Source: Ehretia macrophylla
Lineage: Eukaryota; Streptophyta; Magnoliopsida; Boraginales; Ehretiaceae
DNA length: 64,000 nucleotides
Direction of reading: 5' to 3'
NCBI GenBank assembly: GCA_037974665.1
Contig: CM075783.1
Location: 7,118,762 to 7,182,761, forward strand
Positions 49,146-60,317 of the stretch are shown in pieces. The notes beneath the pieces were generated by a model. That model made no database searches and was not told the origin of the DNA. It worked only from the letters and a program-made list of their open reading frames with translations. A program made the translations under genes and the position numbers. Position 1 is the stretch's first letter. The number at the start of each line of letters is the position of its first letter.

Positions 49146-51549
49146 TGTGAAACCCCATATTTCACCTTGGCATAGAATTACATGTTTTGACCTGTTTATG
49201 TGTTATATGAGTTAAAATGCGCTAATTATGTGATTTATATTCCTATTACATGCTATGTGTACATTCATAAAATTTTCATCGAAAACGGCATTGAAAATTT
49301 TATTGTCGGTTTTAGTGAATAGTATTTTGAACACACGTCCGCTAAAATTTTCACACAAGCATTTTAAACGTCTTAAAACCTAGTCCTCGGATATTAAAAG
49401 ACCCGTGTTTGATTAAAATTGATTTTAAATCGGCTTAGGAATTTAAAAGGGTTTTTACATCTTCTTTTGCAAAAATCGAGTTTTTAACCTAGTTGAGTGT
49501 TAATGTATGCATATGAAAATTATTGTCAACTAAAAATATACTACTTAAAAATAGTCCAAGTGTTAATTGCATTTATGTGAGCAAAAATTGTCTAAAAGAC
49601 AATTAAAAGACTAAAAATACTAAATTTGTTTTAACTTTGACTTAGCCTTCTTGCTTTGACTTGGCATTTATATACATAATACACATAATATATCATAAAA
49701 CAAAAGCTCAAACACTACAAAAATACACATACATGGTCGAAACTCTTGGGGCATTTTTGCTTAGTTTTTGAAGAAAATTCTCTTAGAATTTGCAATACAA
49801 AGCCAAAACATTTCAACCAAAGCTTGATTTCATTTGTTGGGCACCTATTGCACACATTTCTAGCATCATATAACATCAAAGGTAAGAGAAAAATTCTAGA
49901 TCATAAAATTCTATTTTATGTCATTTTTATATAATTGATTTTTTATCTGATGAAATGTTAAACTGTTGTTATATTATTTCTCAATAGTTTTCAAGGATCA
50001 TTTACATGCATTTTTATAGGTTTTGAACGGTGGTAGCATGTTATTTTATTTTCTGGGCATTAAAATTAGATTTTGAGTTCATTGTTGAATAATTGTTGTT
50101 GTAGAGGTTGGAATTGGTTGTTTGTTACTTCTAAAAGTTTGTTAGTTATGGGGTAGTAATATTGTAATGCCGAATTTTTGATTTGGATGTCATGGTGAAA
50201 GTCTGAAAAATTCAGCCTTAGTGCATTGCGAAATTAGGGTTGTCGGGCTTGTTTTAGATGGGTTATGGTTGGTTTCTGAGAGGGCTAATGTAGATGCATG
50301 AGTGGGTGAGTGATAGGAAGTGGTTTGGAGGTTATTGGATTAGTATATTGTAAGTTATGATTGTTGGAAGTTTATGTAGTCTTTCTTTAAATGTTGAAAT
50401 TTTGTCTTTGGTTGTTTGGGTAGTGTTTGAGTGGTTGAATCTTGAGTTGTTGTTGGTTAGATTCGGGATTGGTTGTGTGGTTTAATGCATGTTAAGTTAG
50501 GTGGCCTACTTTGTCATCTAACTTAGTTGTTAGTTGTTTATTTGATTAATTGATGTTATGTTGTTAAAATAATGTTAACTGATTGATAATTGATGATGTC
50601 GGGAAATAGGCAACCTACTTCTGTTGTTCTCCCGTAATATGAATGTTTATTATTATTGTCATGAGTTTTGATAGTGTGTGTCACCTCTCGGGCAGCATTG
50701 GGATGTCGGGTTGATAACGGCATGGCTATCATAGGCTACCCCCAGCTTTCATGGGCGGAGATGCCATGGAATGAGGGGCTAGATGAGGTACCTCGGTGTG
50801 TGTTATGGGGAGTTATAAGAAGATGGTTGAGATCATGATGGCGTATAGAGCTACACCAACTAGAGTATCCTTTCTCAAAAGAATGGTTATTTATGTGAAT
50901 GAATTGAATTATTAATGTTGAATAAGTTATTTGAATGTATTGCTTATGTGGTGGTTTACGAGTGTAAGTAAATGTCTTCACTAGATCTATCGAATTTCTC
51001 AGTGGGCTTGTTTTATATAAGCTCACTCTCATTCATTTTCTGCAATCAGGTGTTACTGAACTAGGCTTTGAGTACATTCCTCAGGAAGCTGAGTATGTGC
51101 CTTCTGTGGATGAGTCTTATGTGCCGGAGTCATATCCATGAGTTTGTCTTAGTTTTTGTAGTATGATGTATTGTATAACTTACTTAAAGATAAATGCTTA
51201 TATAAATCTGGTTTAATAGTCTTCCTTTTGAACATGATTAGATTGCTAGACTAGTTTATAATCTATTTTACAAATGTATAATATAGCTTGTGTATGGTTG
51301 GCTTATAGTTGATGTTGGAACGGAGGCTTATAACCTATGAATGAACTATTGAGTGGTTGTTTAATATATGGAAATAGTTGAATTGTATGTTGTTGGAATA
51401 GTTGAGGAATTGTTGTTGATCTTTGGAGTTGGTTGTATGAAGTTATAATGGGTTGGTTAGAGCCCTGATGTACGTGTTACAGTCGTTATACTGTCAAAAT
51501 TTCGTTGCGTCTTGACTGACTGTAAGTGGGGTTGAGTTGGGGCGTTACA
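49146..51549 (+). repeat. 5' LTR (copy D, 2404 bp)
   Basis: TGTGAAACCCC to GGGCGTTACA. An acceptor-like TTTTCTGCAATCAG ends at 51049, and the open tail (51073-51141) ends VDESYVPESYP. Confidence 0.92.
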
Positions 51550-51554
51550 TTAAG

Positions 51555-51566
51555 TGGTATCAGAGC
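51555..51566 (+). other. Primer binding site (tRNA-iMet)
   Basis: TGGTATCAGAGC five bases after the 5' LTR, the standard initiator-Met primer site of plant LTR elements. Confidence 0.92.
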
Positions 51567-51629
51567 GCATGTTTAGTTGTCAGCCGGGGTATGCTCGGAA
51601 TGTAGATAGTGGTCTTGACATAAATGCAT

Positions 51630-52110
51630 GTACTAAGTGTAAAGTGAATAATATGTTAATATGTTTATGTGATTAATTTACTTATGTGACTAACTTTCTA
51701 TGTGATCAATATGCCTTTTGTGTTAAGTGAACTAATGTGGTCAATATGTTTTATGTGACAACGTGCCTTACATACTCAATGTGTTGTATGCAGCCAATGT
51801 GCATTATGTGATTAATGTGTATTATGTGACAATTGTGTTTTATGTTATCGAAGTGTCTTGTATGAAATTAGTTGTTTATGTGGTTTTAATTGTTTATGAC
51901 TTGCTTCTGTGAAACAACGTGCTCAATGTACTTTAAGTGACCAATGTGAGTTACTTGATCATCTTGTCTTATGTTCAGTTTGTTGTTTATGTGAATTTAA
52001 TTGTTTATAACTTGTTTACGTGATATAACTTGTTTATGTTATATTTGTTTCCTGTGTGCTGAATTGTGCATCATGTGATAATGTTGCCTTGTATGATAAT
52101 TGCGCATTAC
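51630..52110 (+). repeat. Degenerate TTATGTG array in the leader
   Basis: TTATGTGA, AATGTG and TTTATGTG words recur dozens of times just after the primer site. There is no constant period. The same kind of sequence lies beside the primer sites at 9623 and 38791. Confidence 0.6.
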
Positions 52111-54304
52111 GTTGTACCTATCATTTATATGATATAGTTACATACATGTTTTAACTCGTGAGTGACCTTTTAATGTCAAGAGAGGCTACACGAGCTTTCG
52201 GAACCAGAGGTAGGCCGTGATTTTGAATTATAATTATTGTGGAAGTTTATCATTGAGATCTTGATTATTATGCTTATGGATTTTAGTATCGGTTTAATGG
52301 ATCTGTTCTTGATGTTCCTTTAGCGAGAATGAAGTTGTTCGAGGAAATAGCCATGCATCTTGATGATTATAATTATTTTTCTTGCTATGTTTAACTTGTT
52401 ATTACTTGGAGATAGATCATAAGTTGAGGTTTCAGTGAGGTTGTGATTAGACACTTTTGAAGTCTCAACTCAGATTATACTTTCTTGAGGTTATTTTAGA
52501 ATAAAATTTATTTGAGGAATTAGTGATGTATATTTGTGAATGGAATATATTGTGGTATAACATGTGAATATTTTTACTATTTGGGATTGCTATATTATTA
52601 ATGGATATTTTGGATTTTTGATCTTTAAACCTTAGAGCCAATTAGAGTGATTCTTGACTAAAGTTACTTTATTCGAGGATGTAATTGTTGGGAGATAGAA
52701 TTATTTGAAGAAAATAAGAATGCATTTTGGTGACTAAACATTTATTTGCCTACATCGAGCTTTTGAGTTTTAGGTGGTATGACTTTCTAAATCATTGATT
52801 AGGGATTATTTTGTGTTATAATAGGTTAGTATGAATATGTATTGTGTTATCAGATTTTGGAGTCTTCATCAATGACTCTTGTTTGGTAATCGGTGATTTA
52901 TCTTGTTTAGTGATTGGTTTGGTGAAGAATGTAAATTTTGGAGTGATTGTATGACTCCTCATGTTCTCTAGATCTCTTTAGTATCTTGTTTTGGATAGAG
53001 ATAGATTGTAGGATTTGACTTGTTGGTGTTTAAGTGTGTAGATAGGACACCCTTTTTTGTGCTTCCTATTCTATTGGTCTTGTTATTCTCTTCTACTCTA
53101 TTCTTACTTATTTGAGAGAGAGTTACACTTTTCTAGCATATCAATTGTTTCTTGAAAGTTTTGCTTATTGGATTAATAGATCTTATACTCATTTGACATT
53201 GTTTCTATTCTTAACATTCATATTTGCTTCTTATAGCAATGATGCTTATTGAAGTTAAGTTTTGAGACTTCTATATTTCATTATATACCTCCAGCCATTG
53301 GTTTCAATATTTCATTTCATCCTATTACTATTCATTTGAAAGTAATTTCTCCTTTGGTATACCATTTTACTTATTCGAATCTCACTTGCTTGATATACTC
53401 ATTAAGTACATCATTGTCATTCTTGTTAATCCTTGTTGATCCTTGTTAATCCTATTGCTTTATTATTAAATCCTGAGCCATTACTTTGCTTGTAATTGCT
53501 TATTCAATATACTCAACACTGTCCTTTCTTATTTATACTTCTTTGGTTATTGTGAGCTGAGATACTCATTATATTGCCACTCATGTTTTCTATTGCATTA
53601 ATCATCTCATTTTTTTTTTAATTTCACCTCAAGTACAACTTACTTGTTGGTTCCTTGAACAATAATCGAGAATTGAAATATTTACTTGTTCAGGAATGTT
53701 TATTCAACATACTCAGCACTGTTTTGACTCGTCATCATCCTTTATTCGTACTTATTTAACTGATAGGTGCTGAGACATTCCTTATCTTAGTTATTATGCT
53801 TTCTTATTAAACTATTAGCCTTTTGATTCTCTAACTTGTTTGACCTCTTGTTCACTTGATTGTTAGCTCGAATATGACTTTCTATATCCTTATTTTCTTA
53901 TAAATTTCATTATAGCCATATTCTAACCAATGTCACTTTTGAGATATTCCCTTGATCAATAATCATTCATGTTATCGTGAAGGAGTTTTTAAACCATCGG
54001 AGTGTTCATAGAGCTCTTTTGTGTAGTAGGGGAAGATTGCTAAGTAGTGGTGTCATGCTAAGACCTTGGAGTTGCGATTTCTTTCATATGCAATATGATA
54101 TTAGGCAGGAGTGAATTATGAATTGAGGATTTGTCTTGGAATTATAATCATCAACTTGTAGTCAACGGAGTTTGTTTCCTTTGAGGTCTTTGTTTAGGTG
54201 TCATCCTAAGAGATAAATGGGAACTAAGAGAAGTATTGTTAAAGTGTAACGATTCAGGACTTATTTGTCTGTCAGTTTGAAAATTGCGCGGACGCAATTG
54301 TTTT
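52111..54304 (+). mobile_element. Non-coding interior of the complete element
   Basis: No gag, pol or envelope-like frame is visible. The text is T-rich with many CTTATT and TTGAGATA words. Confidence 0.6.
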
Positions 54305-54317
54305 AAGGGGGGGAGAA
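54305..54317 (+). other. Polypurine tract
   Basis: AAGGGGGGGAGAA directly before the 3' LTR. A perfect 7-bp hairpin (AATTGCG / CGCAATT) precedes it at 54282-54299. Confidence 0.9.
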
Positions 54318-56705
54318 TGTGAAACCCCATACTTTACCTTGGCATAGAATTGCGTGTTTTGGCCTGTTTATGTGTTATATGAGTTAGAATGCGTTAATTC
54401 TGTGATTTATATTCCTGTTTATGTGTGCATTCATGAAATTTTCATCGGAAACGGCATTGAAAATTTTATGGTCGGTTTTTGTGAATAGTATTTTAAACAC
54501 ACGTCTGCTAAAATTTTTCCACGGGTGTTTTAAACGTCTTAAAACCTAGTCCTCAGATATTAAAAGACCCGTATTTGATTAAAATGGATTTTAAATCGGT
54601 TTAGGAATTTAAAAAGTTTTTTACATCTTCTTTTGCAAAAATCGAGTTTTTAACCGAGTCTGGTGTTAATTTATGCATGTGAAAATTGTTGTCAACTAAA
54701 GATAGTCTAAGTGTTAATTGCATTTATGTAAGTAAAAATAGTTTAAAAGACAATTAAAAGACTAAAAATACTAAATTTGTTTCAACTTTGACTTAGCCTT
54801 CTTGCTTTGACTTGGCATTTATATACATAATACATGCAATATATCATAACAAAAAGCTCAAAACACCAAAAATACACACACACATGGCCGAACACCTTGG
54901 ATGCATTTTTGCTTAGTATTTTTTTTTATCAAATTTTCTCTTAGAATTTGCAATACAAAGACAAAACTTGTCATCCAAAGCTTGATTTCACTTGTTGGGC
55001 ATCTATTGCATATCTTTCTAGATCATATAACATTAAAGGTGAGATAAAAATTCTAGATCTCAAAATACTATTTTGTGTCAATTTCATATAATTGAATTTT
55101 TATCCGATAAAATGTTAAACTGTTGTTAGATTATTGCTCAGTAGTTACCAAGGATCATTTACATGCATTTTTATAGGTTTTGAACGGTGGTAGCATGTAT
55201 TTTTATTATCCGTGTATTAAAATTGAATTTAAAGTTCATTGTTGAATAATTGTTGTTTTAGAGGTTGGAATTGGTTGGTTGTTGCTTCTAAAAGTTTGTT
55301 AATTAAGGGGTAGTAATGTTGTAATGCCAAATTTTTTATTTGGATGTCGTGGTGAAAGTCATAAAATTCAGCCTTAGTGCATTGCGAAATTAAGGTTGCC
55401 GGGCTTGTTTTAGATGGGTTATGGATGGTTTCTGAGGGGGCTAATGTAGATGCATGAGTGGGTGAGTGATAGGAAGTGGTTTGGAGGTTATTGGATTAGT
55501 AGATTATAAGTTATGATTATTGGAAGTTTATGTAGTCTTTCTTTAAATGTTGAAATTTTGTCTTTGGTTGATTGGGTGGTGTTTGAGTGGTTGAATCTTG
55601 GGTTGTTGTTGGTTAGATTCGGGATTAGTTGTGTGGTTTGATGCATGTTAAGTTATGTGGCCTACTTTGTCATCTAACTTAGTTGTTAGTTATTTATTTG
55701 ACTAATTGATGTTATGTTATTGAAATGATGTTAACTGATTGATGATCGATAATGTCGGGAGATAGGCAACCTACTTTTGTTGTTCTCCGGTAATATGAAT
55801 GTTTATTATTATTGTCATGAATTTTGATAGTGTGTGCCACCCTCGGGAAGCATTGGGCTGTCGGGATGATAACAGCATGGCTATCATAGGCTACCCCCAA
55901 CTCACATGGGCGGAGATGCTATGGAATGAGGGGCTAGATGAGGTACCTCGGGTGTGTGTTATGGGGAGTTATAAGAAGATGGTTGAGATCATGATGGCGT
56001 ATGGAGCTACACCAACTAGAATATCATTTCTCAAAAGAATGGTTATTTATGTGAATGAATTGAATTGTTAATGTTGAATAAGTTATTTAAATGTATTGCT
56101 TATGTGGTGGTTTATGAGTGTAAGTAAATGTTTTCACCAGATCTATCGAATTTGTCACTGGGCTTGTTTTATATAAACTCACTTTCATTCGTTTTCTGCA
56201 ATCAGGTGTTACTGAACTAGGCTTTGAGTATGTTCCTCAGGAAGCTGAGTATGTGCCTTTTGTGAAGGAGTCTTATGTGCCGGAGTCATATCCATGAATT
56301 TGTCTTAGTTTTTGTAGTATGATGTATTGTATAACTTACTTAAAGATAAAAGCTTATAGAAATCTAGTTTAATAGTCTTCCTTTTGAACATGATTAGATT
56401 TCTAGACTAGTTTATAATCTATTTTGCAAATGTATAATATAGCTTGTGTATGGTTGGCTTATAGTTGATGTTGGAACAGAGGCGTATAACCTATGAATGA
56501 AATGTTGAGTGGTTGTTTAATATATGAAAATGGTTGAGTTGTTTGTTGTTGGAATAGTTGAGGAATTGTTGTTGATCTTTGGAGTTGGTTATATGAAGTT
56601 ATAAAGGGTTGGTTAGAGCCCTGACGTACGTGTTACAATCGTTATACTGTCAAAATTCTATTGCGTCCTGACTGACTGTAAGTTGGGTCGAGTTGGGGCG
56701 CTACA
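54318..56705 (+). repeat. 3' LTR (copy E, 2388 bp)
   Basis: TGTGAAACCCC to GGGCGCTACA. The acceptor-like CAG ends at 56205, and the tail (56229-56297) ends ESYVPESYP before the stop. Confidence 0.92.
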
Positions 56706-56710
56706 GTGGT

Positions 56711-56823
56711 GGTTTGGTAATTGAACCTCCATCTCGCAAAGTGTCCATATCTATTCCTGCAAAAACAACTTAAAACTCCCAAAGATCTCACTGTGTAACT
56801 TTCAGTGACCGGCTCTGATGCCA
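56711..56823 (-). mobile_element. Copia 5' untranslated part with primer site and presumed gag start
   Basis: On the minus strand the primer site TGGCATCAGAGCC (56823-56811) is followed by a short leader and an ATG at 56748 (MDTLRDGGSITKPP). The context continues in the pieces at 48924-49145 and 44728-46416 beyond the nested insertions. Confidence 0.8.
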
Positions 56824-56825
56824 CT

Positions 56826-57670
56826 TGTTAGTTCTTGGTTATTATCTTGTTGTAACAAAAGTTAAACAAAATAAATAAACGTATGCAGCAAGTATGGACA
56901 CTGAGATTTAACATGATTCAACTGTACAGTCTACGTCCACGGGACCTCCCCTGATTCAACAAACCTGTTCATTAAGCAATATAATAAGCTACAACATTAA
57001 TGAACTTACACAAGTAAAGACTCTCTCTTAACTTTTGATGCCTCGATGAAGAACTCCTTAATTAACTTCTGTTTGGCGAGCTCCCCTCGACTTGCAATGT
57101 TCTCTCCTGAGAACAACATCTTCTTCTTCCAAAGAATGAATAAAGAAGATAGTAATCTAATCACTCAAAGACAGATACAAGTCACTCATGACTCACTGTC
57201 ATAGACTAAGTTGCAATACTAAACAATAAGTACTCAAGACTGATTGTGTTGCAACATGAGACGGAACATAATTCTTCTAAATTCTTCTTCAGCTTTTCCG
57301 TGACTCTCTTTCTCTCTTTCTTGCCATGATCTGCACACATATAAAGATGAAATCCCACGAATTTTGCTCCAAGTTTTGCCTTTTTAATTTTCCGCCAATA
57401 TGGTAAATTAGATCTCTCTAGAATTTCTTCAAGAAAACTTGCTTTGAACTTTTTCTTGTAAGACTTTTCCTTTTTAAAACTTTTTCTAGAAACCTTCCAA
57501 TCAAATTCCTTCATTAAAAACTTTACTTCATAAAAACTTTCCTACAAATCCAAAAAGATAACTAATTAGATTTTTGCAAAACACTAAACAATCAATTAAT
57601 TCCTTAATAGAATCTATACTCTGTGTTTAATTTCTTCACAAACAATCGGCTTTAGTTAAATATCTTGATC
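56826..57670 (-). mobile_element. Copia 5' LTR
   Basis: On the minus strand it ends AAGAACTAACA two bases before the primer site. It matches the Copia LTR at 21443-22269 over the block GAACATTGCAAGTCGAGG to CGTGGACGTAGACTG (about 57100-56930). The 5' edge near 57670 is approximate. Confidence 0.65.
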
Positions 57671-59752
57671 ATAATGTTATAAATGTTGAGCAATGATAGT
57701 AAAACTTAAAAGTTTTATTGTTTGACATTCTTCGTAGTTTATTTTTTCAATTTTCATATATGTTTAGGTTCCTTATATTTACTTTCCTTACCTTCGTTTT
57801 ATTGTTCACATTTCTTTCCTTTCAATTTTTTTTGCCACTTCTTTGTTTAGCATTTTTATTTTTCTTATTCCTCATTGGATGGCAACGGCTGGTACCCACC
57901 TCGCTAGCTCTCGCACCAAACAGGGAAGGTTTTGGTGTAGGACATGGGGAATTGGACGATGGGGAAGGATTAATTTTTAATCTCTGCGCGAAAACAGAAC
58001 AACAGAACAGGACAGGAATACACATTCATCATTCCACGCAACCTACCCCATACACATATATAAAGTTATTATTTTATTTTTTACATTTTTACCAAAATTT
58101 CAAGGATATAAGTATAAAAATATTGAAAAATGACTTTAGACAAAGTATTATTATAATAAAAAAGAAAAATTGAATTACTCAAAAGGATTTCATAGACATT
58201 CTTTTGACCATGACACTACATGCTATTAATTGCCCTTTTTAATTATTTTAGATGAATACCTCCATTTAATTGTTGATCATAATAGATTTGAAAGATTTTT
58301 CAATTATTTCAAGTCGTGTTTCAAGATAGTTTCAAACAATATAATTAAGGTTAATATTTTAGACTTGCAGTTACAATATATGTGGACTTGCAACAAAAAA
58401 ATATTACAATAATCAATGCTCCGATCACAAAAAGAATTACTCTTGTTCCACATGTTGTTCTGGTGCATAGTTATCTTAATTCGAATATATTTAAAGTGCT
58501 TGAAACTTAGTTTATATAACGTTATCTCTTCAATTTAATTAGAATCACACAACTCAATATATAATTATATTTGACTTTTATTTAATATCTATATTTATAT
58601 TCATTATTATTATTGTAATTTTTATTTTAAATTTATGTGGTTCAAATTAAACTTAATATTGCACAATTTTAAAAAATAAAAATAAAAAACTTGCGAATAA
58701 TTTCCATTCCCAACCAGGATTTGACGAGAGGACAAGGCGGGGGCGAATGATGGGTTACAGAACACAGAAATAGGACGAGTATGAGAGAGACCTTTTAAGT
58801 GACAAAATGAGGTGTAGGAATAGGATTCTCCACCCCAAACGTGTCCTATTGTGGTTCCTATCTATCTGCTGCAATGTCCTGGCAAAGATGAGTTCATACA
58901 GAACTATAGTCATGAAAAAGATATCATGATCAGCATCATCAACACCAGTGGATTAGGCACTAATCGAAAAGGTTGCAGCACCAAGTTTTGTTAGTAAAAT
59001 GAAATCCATAACCATATGTGCAAGGACACATGGAATTTTCAAATCTTTAATCTTGAAAGCACTCATTTCGTCCGTGGTGTCACATGCGTCCATCGTCGTA
59101 TACCTGAAGGTGCTGCTATGTCTATCATTTTCCTCACATGGAGAAATAATTACTAGATCCATTTTAATGGATAAGTGTACTAGAAACAAACAGAAAGTAA
59201 CAACATCATTCTGGGCTCGTGAACCACTTTTTTGATTTACTGTCACAATATGCCACATCGCAAATATGAAAATTGACCATATCAATATACTAACGTATCT
59301 AAAGAATCACAAGAATACGAAAGAAATTGACAACTTCATGTTACTTGCCTATCTAATGGGCGCAATGCATTTTGCTTCTTTGTATTTTCGTACCGTCTAA
59401 TTAAGTTGTCTACAGAATTACATACTTCGTACATATTACCTAGAGTCAATGTGCTATTTCCATTATTGCATATTAGTCATGCTAATATATTTGTCATTCA
59501 TGCTATTTTGTACATCTCATCTCGGTAATTACAGATATTTTGTTGATTATCTTGATAAGTTAACTTTTTTCTTAAGAGTTTGCAAGTTTAAAAGAAAAAT
59601 ATTTGAAAAAGCACAAGATGAAGAACTATGTTATCAGACCAAAAAAAAAAAAGGAACTACTTTAAATTCCAAAGTCCAAAAGGAAGCTTAAAAAATTAAC
59701 TCCAAGATGACTGCTTTTTAGAGCTTAACAAGAAGCTTAGCCAAGCGCTAAC
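57671..59752. other. Intergenic, no gene recognised
   Basis: AT-rich with two less AT-rich islands (57870-58030 and 58720-58860) that carry no recognisable domain. Frames at 57718-58173 and on the minus strand at 59285-58953 are open but resemble nothing I know. Confidence 0.35.
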
Positions 59753-60183
59753 AATGTGTTTAAATTTGGGAGGCAAAGGAAAGGAATAGAAGTTAGAAGA
59801 AAGAATTATAAAGGAAATGAAAGGATTCCCTTGGTTCCATATTAAGGGGGAAAAAAAAAGGGACAAACGAAATAAAAGAATTTTGTAGTTTCTTCTTGAA
59901 TTAGAGAGAGAAATATAAATAAAGTTAGTAAAATACGCAAAAGCAACAGAGAGATAGGGTAGTTTTTTTTTTTTTTTTATATAATAAGGGTGATTTTGTC
60001 CTTTTATAAACTATAGTTTTTTAACTTACCTTTCTCCTATTTCGGGTCAAATGACCTCAATAATGGATTTTTTCACTCCCTCTATTTCCTTTTCCTTTAC
60101 TAAAGTACGAATTCGAATAAGTGGAGGGATTTTACTATCCTTACATTTCCTTATCACCTATTTTACTCAATCCAAACACGGTG
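59753..60183. mobile_element. Possible MITE upstream of the Kunitz gene
   Basis: The left end GTGTTTAAATTTGGG and the right end ATCCAAACACGGTG (reverse complement CACCGTGTTTGGAT) form a short imperfect inverted repeat. Both ends are followed inward by purine- or pyrimidine-rich GGAAAGGAA / TTCCTTTTCC text, as in several plant MITEs. CAAGCGCTA and CAAGTGCTTA at the flanks could be a decayed 8-9 bp duplication, but this is weak. Confidence 0.35.
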
Positions 60184-60273
60184 CAAGTGCTTATAAAATC
60201 TGAGCCAAACCACCCCACCCCGGGCGGAACAATCATAATTAAATTGCTTGTATCATACAATCTTTTACACACA

Positions 60274-60280
60274 TATATAA
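60274..60280 (+). promoter_or_regulatory. TATA box of the Kunitz gene
   Basis: TATATAA lies 38 bases before the start codon, which implies a very short 5' leader of roughly 10 bases if transcription starts about 30 bases downstream. Confidence 0.6.
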
Positions 60281-60317
60281 CTAGTTTCTGGTTCATCATC
60301 AATATACTTGGCACAAG

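Larger units (their letters stand above)
49146..56705 (+). mobile_element. Complete non-autonomous Gypsy-type LTR element (7.56 kb)
   Basis: Both LTRs, primer site, polypurine tract and a perfect 5-bp target duplication GTGGT (49141-49145 and 56706-56710) are present. The interior (51550-54317, 2.77 kb) holds no gag or pol, so it is a LARD-like element depending on proteins from elsewhere. It is inserted in Copia gag sequence. In sampled stretches the LTRs differ by roughly 7-9% by eye, pointing to an insertion a few million years old; this is an estimate only. Confidence 0.92.

Noticed and set aside
55799-56071. 90-residue frame in the 3' LTR as a conserved element gene
   Set aside because: The equivalent regions of the other LTR copies have indels that do not keep the frame, unlike the short tail further downstream.
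57718-58173. 151-residue plus-strand frame
   Set aside because: The N-terminal part is low-complexity Phe/Leu from T-rich DNA and no domain is recognisable.
58953-59285. 110-residue minus-strand frame
   Set aside because: No recognisable motif, no promoter or neighbouring exon support; chance frame or unrecognised remnant.
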